Notes: generated by a model from the sequence alone, not told the origin. Positions 1 to 8,537 are shown, counted from the first letter of the stretch. The stretch is DNA of 64,000 bases from Turneriella parva DSM 21527 (GCF_000266885.1 NC_018020.1:186001-250000); one strand, 5' to 3'. A program made the numbers and translations.

Positions 1-2125
1 GGCGACGCTGCAGATAGCTCGCCGATGCCTTTTGGCTTTCGACAATAATCTGCCAGGCCTCTTCAAACAGTTCTTCGTCGCCGGCTTCAAGTTCGCCCAT
101 TTTACCTTTGGGGTCTTCGAGGGTAATATAAACCGGCTTCGCGAGCTTCTTTGCGTACGCGACTACATCCTCAACTTCATTGTCTTCGATGAGCGGCACC
201 TGCGCGCGTATCAGCTGCGCTTTTGAAGGATGTCTGAATAGCATGTCACCCTGACCCAACAGTTGCTCTGCGCCATTGCCATCGAGAATCGTGCGTGAGT
301 CGGTTTTTTGCGCCACCTGCAGCGCTATACGCGCCGGGCAGTTTGCTTTGATGAGCGCAGTGATGACGTCAACCGACGGACGCTGTGTTGCGAGAATCAA
401 GTGAATACCCACGGCCCGCGCCTTTTGCGCAAGGCGAATGATTGAAGATTCAACTTCTTTACCCGCCACCATCATCAGGTCGCCGAGCTCGTCGATCAGC
501 ACGACGATGTATGGCATAATCGGAGTTTCTTCGCCGATATTCTTGTTCTTGCCGCGCTGCGTTCGCACCTTCTCATTATACGAACGAATGTCGCGCGTAC
601 TCATGTCTGCCAGGTCTTCGTAGCGGCGCTCCATCTCTTCAACGGCCCAGTTCAGCGCGAGAATCGCCTTGTTGGGTTCGGTAATCACCGGGTGCAACAG
701 ATGCGGTATGTCGTTATACCCCGAAAGCTCGACAAGCTTGGGGTCAACCAGCAAGAACCTCACCTCTTCGGGGGTTTTGTGCAGAATGAGACTCGAGATG
801 AACGAATTCACCGCAACAGATTTGCCCGAACCTGTCGCGCCCGCAATCAAAAGGTGCGGCATGCGCGTCAGATCTTCAAGCAGAAGGTTGCCCGCGATGT
901 CGCGGCCAAGGGGTAACGGCAACTCGCCGCCGAATTCTTTATAGCCGATGTCGTTCAGAATATCGCCGAGCAAAACTTTCACGCGCTGCTTGTTGGGTAT
1001 CTCAATACCGACGGTTGATCGCCCGGGAATCGGGGCTTCGATGCGCACACGCATCGCCTCGAGCGCCATCGCGAGTTCGTCGGTCAACGCCAGAATGCGG
1101 TTTACCTTGATACCGGCAGCCATCTTGAGTTCGTAGCGCGTAATGATCGGCCCGCGCTGAATACCGATGACGCGCCCTTCGATCGAAAACTGGTCGAGCG
1201 TCTCTTCGAGTTTCGCAATGACATTCTGCGCTTCTGCCGGGTTAGAAAACTCGAGTGCGTGGCGCTGCGTCTTCAGTAAAGGGAACAGAATTTCGCGCTG
1301 GCGGCTCACGTGCACCTGCGGGGTGACAGAAGCGCGATCGATTACCGCGGGCATTGGCTTCGGCGCTGCCTCGCGTTTTATGAGAGCTTCGGCTTTGAGT
1401 CTCACGCTGGCCTTACCGTCGGCTTCTGCGCTTGCAGCTGGTTTCGCCGGCGGTGCTACGGGTTCAGATTTTTCGAGCAACTCTTCAAATGATTCGTCTT
1501 GCCCGTCAGCGGCAATATCCATGGTGATAATTTCTGCAGTGTCTTCGGCCGGTGCAACAGCGACACGTGCCCCCTGCAGCAGCGGGTCGAGTGCGTCGAT
1601 CGCGGCATCGGGCGCTGACCATGGGCGGGAGACTTCAAAATCGGCGGCATCAAAGAGGCGCTCAAGGTCGAACTCATCACCGCCCGCATAGTCTAGCGTC
1701 GAATAAGACAGGTTATATTCGCCCGGCTGCTGCGCTTTGGGTCGCGGCGCATCGAGCGTGTATGCATATTCCGTCGGCGCTGCGACCGGCCCGACCGCGA
1801 CGCGCTGCGGCGGCCTGTCATCGTGCGCCGGTGTGCGGGGCAAGTCTGCTTCAGCCGTCGTTTCGGGCATGATGTTTGCGGCCGCGATATCGAGCGGCGC
1901 AATGTGAAATGCATAGCCGTCGAGCTGCGCCACGCGCGTCGGCTTTGGTGCACTTTCTGTGTGGCGCATTTCGCCGAGCTTTTCGGCGAGGCGACTTTTC
2001 CACTGCAGCTCAGGTTCTGGTTTGTCAGGCACGGGCACGCGAATTTTCTGAATCCACGGCGGGCGTGCTTCACCTTTGATCTCGACAGATGAGGATTTCT
2101 CAGTGTTCTTGAGCCATTTCAGCAT
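1..2125 (-). CDS. ftsK: FtsK/SpoIIIE-type DNA translocase, 3' end cut by window
   Basis: This is the double-stranded DNA pump that clears chromosome termini from the septum. About 708 residues are visible from the ATG at 2123-2125. An in-frame TGA two codons upstream fixes the start. Residues 1-300 are an acidic, Pro/Ala-rich linker. The motor follows, with Walker A GATGSGKS near residue 430, the LLVDPKLVEL segment, Walker B VVLIDELGDLMM and the ATQRPSVDVITGLIK-like region (here VDVITALIK). The gamma DNA-reading domain would lie beyond the window edge. No hydrophobic segments precede the motor, so the four-helix membrane domain of classical FtsK is absent from this reading frame. The family is certain; whether a separate gene supplies a membrane anchor is unknown. 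Confidence 0.93.
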   Translation of the reverse strand, partial: MLKWLKNTEKSSSVEIKGEARPPWIQKIRVPVPDKPEPELQWKSRLAEKLGEMRHTESAPKPTRVAQLDGYAFHIAPLDIAAANIMPETTAEADLPRTPAHDDRPPQRVAVGPVAAPTEYAYTLDAPRPKAQQPGEYNLSYSTLDYAGGDEFDLERLFDAADFEVSRPWSAPDAAIDALDPLLQGARVAVAPAEDTAEIITMDIAADGQDESFEELLEKSEPVAPPAKPAASAEADGKASVRLKAEALIKREAAPKPMPAVIDRASVTPQVHVSRQREILFPLLKTQRHALEFSNPAEAQNVIAKLEETLDQFSIEGRVIGIQRGPIITRYELKMAAGIKVNRILALTDELAMALEAMRVRIEAPIPGRSTVGIEIPNKQRVKVLLGDILNDIGYKEFGGELPLPLGRDIAGNLLLEDLTRMPHLLIAGATGSGKSVAVNSFISSLILHKTPEEVRFLLVDPKLVELSGYNDIPHLLHPVITEPNKAILALNWAVEEMERRYEDLADMSTRDIRSYNEKVRTQRGKNKNIGEETPIMPYIVVLIDELGDLMMVAGKEVESSIIRLAQKARAVGIHLILATQRPSVDVITALIKANCPARIALQVAQKTDSRTILDGNGAEQLLGQGDMLFRHPSKAQLIRAQVPLIEDNEVEDVVAYAKKLAKPVYITLEDPKGKMGELEAGDEELFEEAWQIIVESQKASASYLQRR

Positions 2126-2174
2126 AAATCAAACCGGCTTCACTGATTATCGGCAAGATTTGAATAAAGCCTCA

Positions 2175-2212
2175 GACACAAAAAAAGGGCCATGCGGCCC
2201 TTTTTTTGTGTC
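2175..2212. terminator. Bidirectional intrinsic terminator
   Basis: A perfect 17-bp inverted repeat with a 4-nt ATGC loop combines a GGGCC/GGCCC core with flanking A7 and T7 runs, so it has a U-tract in either direction. It lies between ftsK and the rlpA-side repeat element. It most likely ends the leftward rlpA transcript before the ftsK start. Confidence 0.85.
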
Positions 2213-2234
2213 ATATGGCTAATACTGTGATAAA

Positions 2235-2387
2235 CAGGCTCCGGCCCGATTACCGAAAAAGCGCAAAGTCTCGGCATTTGCTTCCGCAAACGCCTGCTAA
2301 AGCGCTACGCGGCATGAGCCGCTTCGCTGCTTTGCGCTTTATTCGGGGCCGTGCGCCTGCTAAGCGGTTCCATTCAGGAACCGCTTA
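2235..2387 (-). repeat. Structured 3'-end element, copy A
   Basis: On the minus strand the element starts at the rlpA TAA stop and ends at GGAGCCTG. It has an 11-bp hairpin (TAAGCGGTTCC/GGAACCGCTTA), a constant AGCAGGCG segment, a long closing stem (CCGAA.AAAGCGCAAAG with CTTTGCGCTTTTTCGG), two inner hairpins, and the constant GCGCTTTAGCAG between them. The same layout with different but still complementary stems recurs at 28825-28985. Function unknown; it could be an RNA element or a non-autonomous palindromic repeat. Confidence 0.7.
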
Positions 2388-3311
2388 GCCCACTTTGCCG
2401 CGGTACATTACCTCAACACCGTCGTCGCTGAGTTTCTTTAAGAAATCCTTCGCTTGTTTGCGTGATTTGAAATCACCGAGACAGACAAAGTGCCACTTTC
2501 CATTGGTTGCGATAAATGCTTTTTGAGGATACGCTTCGAGAATTTCATCGCGATGGCGCTCAGCGTTTACTTTTTTCTTGAACGCGCCAACCTGTACGGT
2601 GAAACCCTTTGGCTTTTTGCCATCGAGAAACGTGATTTTCTCTTTGCCTGAGCCGGCTGATTTGATTTTTGTATCGTCTTCTTCATCCGCAGCGTCATCG
2701 GCCTCGAGGTCGGCAGCAGGTTCTATGATTTCTTCTGAAGCCTCACGCTTCTTCTTTGATTTTTTAGCTTTACCTGCCTTGGCCGACGCACAGATGCCGT
2801 CCTTGCCAACGTCGGCCTCGTCACATCCTTGTGACTTCGCCATAAAGTTGTCCTCACCGGCCTGCACCAGCTCAAGCTGCACTTTTGCTGTTCCCTTCTC
2901 GGCAAAACCGAGCTCGCGGGCGGCGGCAAAACTCACGTCCATAACGCGGCCTTCGACGTAGGGCCCGCGGTCGTTCACTTTCACCATCGCCTTCTTGCCG
3001 TTTTCAAGGTTCTTGACGAGAACGAGTGAATTCATCGGGTAATCGCGGTGTGCAGCGGTCATCTTATTCATATCAAACAGGTCGCCGCTCGCCGTCGGCC
3101 TGCCCTGCAGCTCTTTGCCGTACCATGCAGCATAACCTTCTGCTGTCAGCGCAGGTGTTTTTTCTTCGCCCATTGTGCCGTCTTGCAGAACAGGGTCTTC
3201 ACCGCGGTTGGCGACGCCGGTTACAGCAGGGTCATTGGGGTTGGTACGCGCCTGCGGTGCGCGGCAGGCGATGAGCGCAAACATGGCAATAAACAGAAGT
3301 GAGGCTTTCAT
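2385..3311 (-). CDS. rlpA: RlpA-like lipoprotein with DPBB and SPOR domains
   Basis: Predicted outer-membrane lipoprotein of 308 residues that acts on septal or denuded peptidoglycan. The signal peptide ends in the lipobox LIAC (Cys16). Residues about 60-150 form the double-psi beta-barrel (AWYGKELQGRPTASGDLFD, then VKVNDRGPYVEGRVMDVS), which carries the catalytic Asp in RlpA enzymes. A Lys/Glu-rich linker follows, and residues about 233-305 are a SPOR domain (FTVQVGAFKKK). It lies downstream of lpxB on the same strand and upstream of ftsK, a fitting division and envelope context. Its stop codon is the first codon of structured element A. Lytic transglycosylase activity is known in some RlpA proteins but not in all. 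Confidence 0.9.
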   Translation of the reverse strand: MKASLLFIAMFALIACRAPQARTNPNDPAVTGVANRGEDPVLQDGTMGEEKTPALTAEGYAAWYGKELQGRPTASGDLFDMNKMTAAHRDYPMNSLVLVKNLENGKKAMVKVNDRGPYVEGRVMDVSFAAARELGFAEKGTAKVQLELVQAGEDNFMAKSQGCDEADVGKDGICASAKAGKAKKSKKKREASEEIIEPAADLEADDAADEEDDTKIKSAGSGKEKITFLDGKKPKGFTVQVGAFKKKVNAERHRDEILEAYPQKAFIATNGKWHFVCLGDFKSRKQAKDFLKKLSDDGVEVMYRGKVG

Positions 3312-3357
3312 ACTTCAATCTTCGGGCGGTTATGAGGCGAGACTTAGCTTTTTTTAG

Positions 3358-3388
3358 TAGAATTTGATGCCACAGGCATCAAATTCTA
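3358..3388. other. Perfect hairpin containing the lpxB stop codon
   Basis: A 14-bp perfect stem (TAGAATTTGATGCC, loop ACA, GGCATCAAATTCTA) overlaps the last codons and TGA stop of lpxB on the minus strand. No T-run follows in the lpxB direction, so it is not a classical terminator for lpxB. It may protect the 3' end or stop transcription by another route. Confidence 0.75.
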
Positions 3389-4635
3389 TCAATAAGAATC
3401 TTCGCCGCCTGCTTTGCAGGCTCGTATGCCGTCAGGCGTTTGGAAATTTTTGCAAGTTCACCCTGCTGTGTTTTGCGGTAGTCAGTGTTCTGCAAGATCT
3501 TCTCGAGTTCGTCTGCCATGTGCTTCGCCTTGAGGCGGTGCTGCAAAAACTCTTGTACTATGAATTTTCCGGCAAGCACATTCACCATACCGATATAAGG
3601 TATGCGCACAACACCCTTGAAGATTGTATAAGACATCCAGGAGGATCTATAAAGAATCAGGTGCGGTACGCCAAAGAGCGCACACTCGAGGGTTACGGTG
3701 CCAGAGCACGCAATCGCAGCGCTCGCCAGATTTAATACATAGGGCGCCCCATATTCGACGAGGTACGTATCAGGAGGCAGGTTATATTTCGAGAGCTGCG
3801 CATGTATATTCTCATTGGCCGCCGGTATAACAAATACGTAACCCGGGTGTTTCTTCTGAAAAAGCCGCACCCCGTCGAGAATGCGGCTGGTGTGGTGCTC
3901 AATTTCGGCAGGTCTTGACCCGGGCATGATCGCGATAATCGGGCGTTTTTCTTTGAACACATTACGGAGTTGCGGCACTTTCATGAGCGGGTTACCGTCA
4001 CGCAAAATTCGTTTCTTGAAATCTGCAGTTTCGGTCGTCAGCGGGTGCCCGATATAGTGCGCCTCGACGCCGATCTTATTGTAAATTTCAGGTTCGAAAT
4101 CGTACAGGCAGAGCACACGCTCAAAACGGTCGCGTATTTTGAAGATACGCTTGTATTTCCATGCCCAGACGGTGGGTGACACAATCATGGTGCATTTGAT
4201 GCCCTTTTCTTTGAGCTTGGCAGCAATCATGATATTAAACCCCGGAAAATCAACCAGCCACGCTTCGGTCGTGCCGTTCGAGACCGCCTCTTCAACGAGA
4301 CGATCCATAATTTTGGTGAGCCGCCGGTAGTTTTTGGCCGCTTCGAAAAAGCCGACCGTCGACAACTCTTCAGAAGTGACGCGCACATCGACACCCGCCT
4401 CGCGCAGCCTACGGCCACCACAGCCCCAGAGATTTACTTTTTTCTTCTTTAATACCTCGCGTACGATCGCTGAGGCAAGCAGATCACCCGATTCTTCGCC
4501 TGCAATAATGAGTACGCGCGAACTGGTTTGCGTGTCTGCGACAGGCAAGCCAGTTCGCGCTTTACTACGCGCTTTCTTCGATTTCGTATTCGCTGAAGAG
4601 CGTTTTTTGGTTTGAGTAGATCGCTTCGTTTTCAT
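3379..4635 (-). CDS. lpxB: Lipid-A-disaccharide synthase
   Basis: The GT19 glycosyltransferase that joins UDP-diacylglucosamine and lipid X on the inner face of the cytoplasmic membrane. Family marks are VLIIAGEESGDLLASAIV near the start, VSPTVWAWKYKRI, the IAIMPGSRPAEIEHH nucleotide-sugar region and CSGTVTLECALFGVPHLILYR. The 418-residue frame starts with about 38 Lys/Ser/Arg-rich residues that are not part of the family core and overlaps the end of purF by 71 bp. A TTG codon inside this stretch, just after the purF stop, is a plausible alternative start. With lpxA at 41 kb it indicates a lipid-A-bearing outer membrane. Confidence 0.93.
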   Translation of the reverse strand: MKTKRSTQTKKRSSANTKSKKARSKARTGLPVADTQTSSRVLIIAGEESGDLLASAIVREVLKKKKVNLWGCGGRRLREAGVDVRVTSEELSTVGFFEAAKNYRRLTKIMDRLVEEAVSNGTTEAWLVDFPGFNIMIAAKLKEKGIKCTMIVSPTVWAWKYKRIFKIRDRFERVLCLYDFEPEIYNKIGVEAHYIGHPLTTETADFKKRILRDGNPLMKVPQLRNVFKEKRPIIAIMPGSRPAEIEHHTSRILDGVRLFQKKHPGYVFVIPAANENIHAQLSKYNLPPDTYLVEYGAPYVLNLASAAIACSGTVTLECALFGVPHLILYRSSWMSYTIFKGVVRIPYIGMVNVLAGKFIVQEFLQHRLKAKHMADELEKILQNTDYRKTQQGELAKISKRLTAYEPAKQAAKILIDRI

Positions 4636-6058
4636 CGAGCCTCACCGGATATTTGCCGTCGAAACATGCAGTACAATAACCGGCGTTGCCAGAACCGCCT
4701 TCGATATCAGCCGCGCCACGTTGCATGCCCTCGAGCGAAAGGTATGCGAGTGAATCGACGCGCAGGTATTTGATAATCTCTTCAATCGTGTGCGTCGCCG
4801 CGATCAGCTCTGACGGGCTCGGTATGTCGATGCCATAATAACACGCATGCCGTGTTGGAGCGCTCGCGATACGGACGTGAATTTCTTTTGCGCCGGCGTT
4901 TCTGAGCATCTTCACAATCTTGCGGGTCGTCGTGCCGCGCATAATGCTGTCGTCGATCACGACGACGCGCTTGTCTTTCACAACAGCGGCGATCGCATTG
5001 TACTTGATTTTCGCGCCAAAGTCACGGATTTTCTGATCAGGTTCGATGAACGTGCGGCCGACATAGTGCGAACGAATGAGGCCCATGTGGTAGGGCAATC
5101 CGCTTTGGCGGGCATAACCGAGCGCAGCTACAGAAGATGAATCGGGTACGGGCATCACAAGATCGGCTTCGACGCCCGACTCTTCTGCGAGAATTTCGCC
5201 CATGCGCAGGCGCGTGTTATAGACCGACTTGCCGAAGACCAAAGAATCGGGCCGCGAAAAATAGACATATTCGAAAATGCAGAGGTTCTGCGAAGTTTTC
5301 GCAAACGGAAAAAGCGAAGTCACGCCGCGCGGGGTCACAACAACAAGTTCACCCGGTTCAATGTCGCGCACGTATTCGGCGTCGATAATGTCGAGCGCGC
5401 AGGTTTCAGAGGCAAAAATAAAGCCGTCATCTTTTTTACCCATGACAAGCGGCCGAAACCCGTTCGGGTCGCGCAGAGCATAGAGCGTGTCGCCGGTGAG
5501 CACAACGAGCGAATACGCGCCACGAATCTGCGTCACCGCTTCAATGAGCGCGTCAGTAAAATTGTCGGCGCGCGAACGCGCAACCAGATGGCTGATCACT
5601 TCGGTGTCGATCGTCGTCTGAAAAAGCGACCCCAGCTCTTCGAGCGAACGGCGAACAGTCTGTGCGTTGGTTAAATTACCGTTGTGTGCGAGCGCCATGG
5701 TGCCGAGGCGCGATTCGAAACGAATTGGCTGCGCGTTGCGCAAGAAGCTCGCGCCGGTGGTCGAATAGCGATTATGAGAAATGGCGTGCCGGCCCATGAG
5801 CTGGCGAATCTTTTGTGGCGTGAATACATCCGCAACTTTGCCCATGCCTGCGTAGCGGTAGAGGCGTTCGCCGTCAGACGAGACGATGCCTGCGCTTTCT
5901 TGGCCACGGTGCTGCTGCGCGTAGGCGCCCAGGTATGCGTGGTTCGCAGCCTCTTCGACGTTATAAACGCCGACGATGCCGCATTCTTCTTTAGGATAGT
6001 GTTTATTTGAAGCGGGTGCTCTTTGACCGGTCTGACGCTGCTTTTTCTTGTGGCTCAC
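4565..6058 (-). CDS. purF: Amidophosphoribosyltransferase
   Basis: First committed step of purine synthesis: PRPP plus glutamine gives phosphoribosylamine. The protein has 497 residues. The N-terminal nucleophile is probably Cys26 in EECGIVGVYN, so a 25-residue propeptide must be removed. The glutaminase part contains HRGQESAG, SHNRYSTTG and AHNGNLTN. The PRPP-binding motif is VVVIDDSIMRGTTT. Cysteines in APTRHACYYGID and near the end (GYCTACFDGKYP) match the iron-sulfur ligands of the Bacillus-type enzyme. The gene overlaps lpxB, so the two are probably co-transcribed. purT, a later step of the pathway, is at 56 kb. Confidence 0.97.
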   Translation of the reverse strand: MSHKKKQRQTGQRAPASNKHYPKEECGIVGVYNVEEAANHAYLGAYAQQHRGQESAGIVSSDGERLYRYAGMGKVADVFTPQKIRQLMGRHAISHNRYSTTGASFLRNAQPIRFESRLGTMALAHNGNLTNAQTVRRSLEELGSLFQTTIDTEVISHLVARSRADNFTDALIEAVTQIRGAYSLVVLTGDTLYALRDPNGFRPLVMGKKDDGFIFASETCALDIIDAEYVRDIEPGELVVVTPRGVTSLFPFAKTSQNLCIFEYVYFSRPDSLVFGKSVYNTRLRMGEILAEESGVEADLVMPVPDSSSVAALGYARQSGLPYHMGLIRSHYVGRTFIEPDQKIRDFGAKIKYNAIAAVVKDKRVVVIDDSIMRGTTTRKIVKMLRNAGAKEIHVRIASAPTRHACYYGIDIPSPSELIAATHTIEEIIKYLRVDSLAYLSLEGMQRGAADIEGGSGNAGYCTACFDGKYPVRLDENEAIYSNQKTLFSEYEIEESA

Positions 6059-6097
6059 CCTATTCGGTTATAAAGGCTAAGCGACATAAGGCGCAAA

Positions 6098-7168
6098 TCA
6101 AAACTTGTAGTGCACCCCGGCGAGTACGAGCGGCAAGAAAGTCATGGTGCCCTGCTCAACATAGGCCAGTGATTCGGCGCTCACCGACAGGTCGATCAGC
6201 TGGTTGACGCGAAAACCGGTCATGAGCCCTGCCCTGCCGAACGGAAAGCCGTTATTCAGGGTCGAATTGATGCCACTGCCTGTGACTGTAGTCGTTTGCA
6301 TGACGTAGCCGCCACCCAGCTGTGGTTCAAGATACCAGCGTGCCGATAGCCCGATGCGGTACCCTAAGCTCCACGATGCCATGTAATTGGCTGTGGTCGC
6401 TGAGGCACCAAGCTGCTGAATCGCGGCATCGTTACCCTCTCGAAGCCGGTGGCCCATGAATGTAAAACCCAGTTCGGTCGTTAAGCCCCCGAACCGCGGC
6501 ATATTGGCGTGCAGAATCGCCCCCAAAGCCGGTAGCTGCGCGGTAAAATATTTCGCATAGCCCGAAACGTAGACGCCGCCACCGCCCCTGAGGCCGAGGC
6601 TAAAATCAGAGAAAAACGGCGCGCTTTCGGCCGTAAGGCCTGAGCGTGCTGCATCTTCTTTACTCGGGATAACCTTGCGGGTTTCGGCTTCCATACGGTC
6701 GGCGACCTGGCCCACGGCAGTGAAAAGCTCGCTGTCTGCCGGCAGATCGAGCTCAATCGTGGCAATTGTCTTCTTCTTTTTAACGTCGAGCAGGTGCGCC
6801 GTTGCATGAATGCTCGATTTGATCTTGCCCCCGGCGAGTTTCTTGTTCACGGGTTTAAATCCGCCGTTGATCACAATATCTTGGTTGGCGAGAATACCGA
6901 GGTTCATTGCCGCAGTGCGGGTGTGAAAGTCGTCTTTGAGGATAAAGTTCTGTTCTGCGACCAGCGTCCATTTTTCTTCGGCGAGCTCGTCGAACGCAAA
7001 TTTCTCGCGCAGACGCTCTTTGAGGCTGTCGGTGATCGAGCCCTCAAGGTAGGCGAAATTGGCGTCTTTGTCGATGTTGATGATCGGTAGAATAATGACT
7101 TTTTTGAGGGCCGCGAATGCGGGTGAAAATGCGGTAAATACCAAGACGAGAGGCAGTACTCGGCGCAT
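6098..7168 (-). CDS. Predicted outer-membrane protein with N-terminal periplasmic-type domain
   Basis: I do not recognise a named family. I chose the ATG at 7166-7168 because it begins a standard signal peptide (MRRVLPLVLVFTAFSPAFA); the open frame continues 69 codons upstream through low-complexity, repeat-like DNA. The protein has about 356 residues. The first half (LKKVIILPIINIDKDANFAYLEGSI, then a helical stretch and INGGFKPV) resembles the alpha/beta fold of CsgG/FlgO-like domains. The second half has alternating Gly/aromatic strands (LGLRGGGGVYVSGYAKYF to VLAGVHYKF) with a C-terminal Phe, typical of an outer-membrane beta-barrel. It has a similar overall plan to the protein at 43380-44984. 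Confidence 0.65.
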   Translation of the reverse strand: MRRVLPLVLVFTAFSPAFAALKKVIILPIINIDKDANFAYLEGSITDSLKERLREKFAFDELAEEKWTLVAEQNFILKDDFHTRTAAMNLGILANQDIVINGGFKPVNKKLAGGKIKSSIHATAHLLDVKKKKTIATIELDLPADSELFTAVGQVADRMEAETRKVIPSKEDAARSGLTAESAPFFSDFSLGLRGGGGVYVSGYAKYFTAQLPALGAILHANMPRFGGLTTELGFTFMGHRLREGNDAAIQQLGASATTANYMASWSLGYRIGLSARWYLEPQLGGGYVMQTTTVTGSGINSTLNNGFPFGRAGLMTGFRVNQLIDLSVSAESLAYVEQGTMTFLPLVLAGVHYKF

Positions 7169-7538
7169 CAGGCAGGGTAATACCGGGCTGACGCCGGTGT
7201 CAATTCGAAATATACGTAGCTCGGTAGTGCCCGATGAACCATGTGAATACCTCGTTGATAAACCACGGAGGCCGCGGAGGGACACGGAGATGAAGACAGA
7301 AGAATGCCTAACGCCGACCGAATGCCCAAAATTACCGATAAATGCTATTTTCTGCCATGAGCGGCAGGCCGACAAAGAGCTCGGAGTTCAGCGCAGCTAT
7401 GGAATTCCATAGCATAGGCTGATTCTGGCAGACCTCAGCTATGGATTTTCAGGGCCATGAACGGAACTGGACTGGCATTCTGCCGACAGCCTACTGTTTC
7501 CTTGTGAGGAAACTCTGGGCACTGCACCAATTGCATAC
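7169..7538. other. Intergenic region with repeat-like DNA and palindrome
   Basis: No convincing gene. Around 7260-7300 lies a CACGGAGG-rich stretch resembling short dispersed repeats known from many bacterial genomes. An 18-bp perfect palindrome is at 7396-7413, and a small hairpin (GTTTCC/GGAAAC) at about 7496-7513. This separates the leftward outer-membrane gene from the rightward exbB operon. Confidence 0.5.
7396..7413. promoter_or_regulatory. 18-bp perfect palindrome
   Basis: GCTATGGAATTCCATAGC is a perfect palindrome in the divergent region upstream of exbB. A near copy (GGCTATG-AAATTC-CATAGCC) overlaps the start of the PstS-like gene at 16058-16077. Sharing between two operons of the same block suggests an operator, but no regulator is assigned. 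Confidence 0.4.
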
Positions 7539-7558
7539 ACTTAGTTAATTAGCTAAGT
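7539..7558. promoter_or_regulatory. Candidate operator upstream of exbB
   Basis: ACTTAGTTAATTAGCTAAGT is an 18/20 palindrome containing AGTTAATT, the reverse complement of AATTAACT. The same octamer is present upstream of the TonB-dependent receptor (9835-9842) and the PstS-like/marR operon (15999-16006). The AT-rich palindromic form fits a MarR-family operator. Confidence 0.5.
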
Positions 7559-7573
7559 TTACAATTTACAATA

Positions 7574-7649
7574 TATCTCAGTCTTGAGATACAGCCGCAG
7601 AGGGGTATGGCAAGGTCTGAGAATCAGCCCAAGGGACTCATTCTCAGAC
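7574..7649 (+). promoter_or_regulatory. exbB leader hairpins
   Basis: Two inverted repeats lie in the probable exbB leader: TATCTCA/TGAGATA at 7574-7591 and GTCTGAGAAT/ATTCTCAGAC at 7615-7649. The parts TCTCA and TGAGA are shared, so the arms could also pair alternatively. No known riboswitch class is recognised. Confidence 0.35.
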
Positions 7650-7675
7650 TTTGAACCCCAAAAACAGGAGATACC

Positions 7676-8536
7676 ATGTTCAAAAACCTCGTAAACAGCC
7701 CCAAAAGCACCGGCAAGACCTTGCTTTTTCTCGTTCTTTCGCTCGGCGTCGTGTTCGTGACGATGTCTGTCACGGCGCAGACAGCCGCTCCGGCGGCGGC
7801 AGCCCCCGCAGCAGGCGCCCCAGCCGCTGGTGCGGCGTCCCCTGCGGCAGCGGAAACGGCTCCCCTCGGCGCCGAAGGTAACAAAGAGGCCGCAGCTTTC
7901 GCTGAAGCGGGCGAACTCAATATCTTTCACAGCAAAGACCCGGCCCTGTGGATTCTCATGGCGCTCTTTCTGGTCGCGCTCGCCATCGGCGCTGACCGCC
8001 TGTGGGTAATTCTGAACAGCAAGTCGGCCAACGCCGAACTCGTGCGCCTGGTGACTGAAAAGCTCAGCCAGAACCCGGCAACCGGCGAAGAACTCGCAAA
8101 AGAAGTCTCTGACCCAAAATATGGTGTCGAAGGCCGAATCGTCGCCGTCACGCTCAAAGGCTGGCAGCACGATGAAGATACAATTCAGTCATACGCCAAT
8201 GCCGCTACCGTCGCCGAGCGCCGCTACCTGAGCAGCCGCCTGCCGATTCTCTCAACGCTCGGCAATAACGCGCCGTTTATCGGTCTTCTCGGCACGGTTC
8301 TCGGTATTATGAAAGCGTTTCGCGACCTCGCGGGCGCTGCCGACGCAGGCCCACAAGTGGTAATGAAAGGTATCTCTGAAGCACTCGTGGCAACCGCGAT
8401 GGGTCTTGGCGTGGCGATACCGTGCGTCATGCTCTTCAACTATTTCTCATCGGTCATTAAGCGCAAAATGTCAAACTCAGAAGAAGTGACCAACATTATC
8501 GTCGCATTGCGCCGCGCGACGCGGAGCGGTAAATAA
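7676..8536 (+). CDS. exbB: ExbB/TolQ/MotA-family proton channel subunit
   Basis: Inner-membrane subunit that converts proton-motive force into TonB movement. The 286-residue protein begins with a signal-like hydrophobic segment (about 17-35) and an Ala/Pro-rich stretch (AAPAAGAPAAGAAS). The core membrane segment is PALWILMALFLVALAIGADRLW. The diagnostic MotA/TolQ/ExbB region is LSTLGNNAPFIGLLGTVLGIMKAF, followed by ISEALVATAMGLGVAIPCVMLFNYF. It lies first in an operon with exbD and tonB. Such an N-terminal extension occurs in some ExbB proteins. The upstream operator-like palindrome and leader hairpins suggest regulated expression. Confidence 0.93.
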   Translation: MFKNLVNSPKSTGKTLLFLVLSLGVVFVTMSVTAQTAAPAAAAPAAGAPAAGAASPAAAETAPLGAEGNKEAAAFAEAGELNIFHSKDPALWILMALFLVALAIGADRLWVILNSKSANAELVRLVTEKLSQNPATGEELAKEVSDPKYGVEGRIVAVTLKGWQHDEDTIQSYANAATVAERRYLSSRLPILSTLGNNAPFIGLLGTVLGIMKAFRDLAGAADAGPQVVMKGISEALVATAMGLGVAIPCVMLFNYFSSVIKRKMSNSEEVTNIIVALRRATRSGK

Positions 8537-8537
8537 G

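Noticed and set aside
7169-7375. Upstream extension of the outer-membrane protein at 6098
   Set aside because: The extra 69 codons come from CACGGAGG-type repetitive DNA, and the standard signal peptide starts at 7168.
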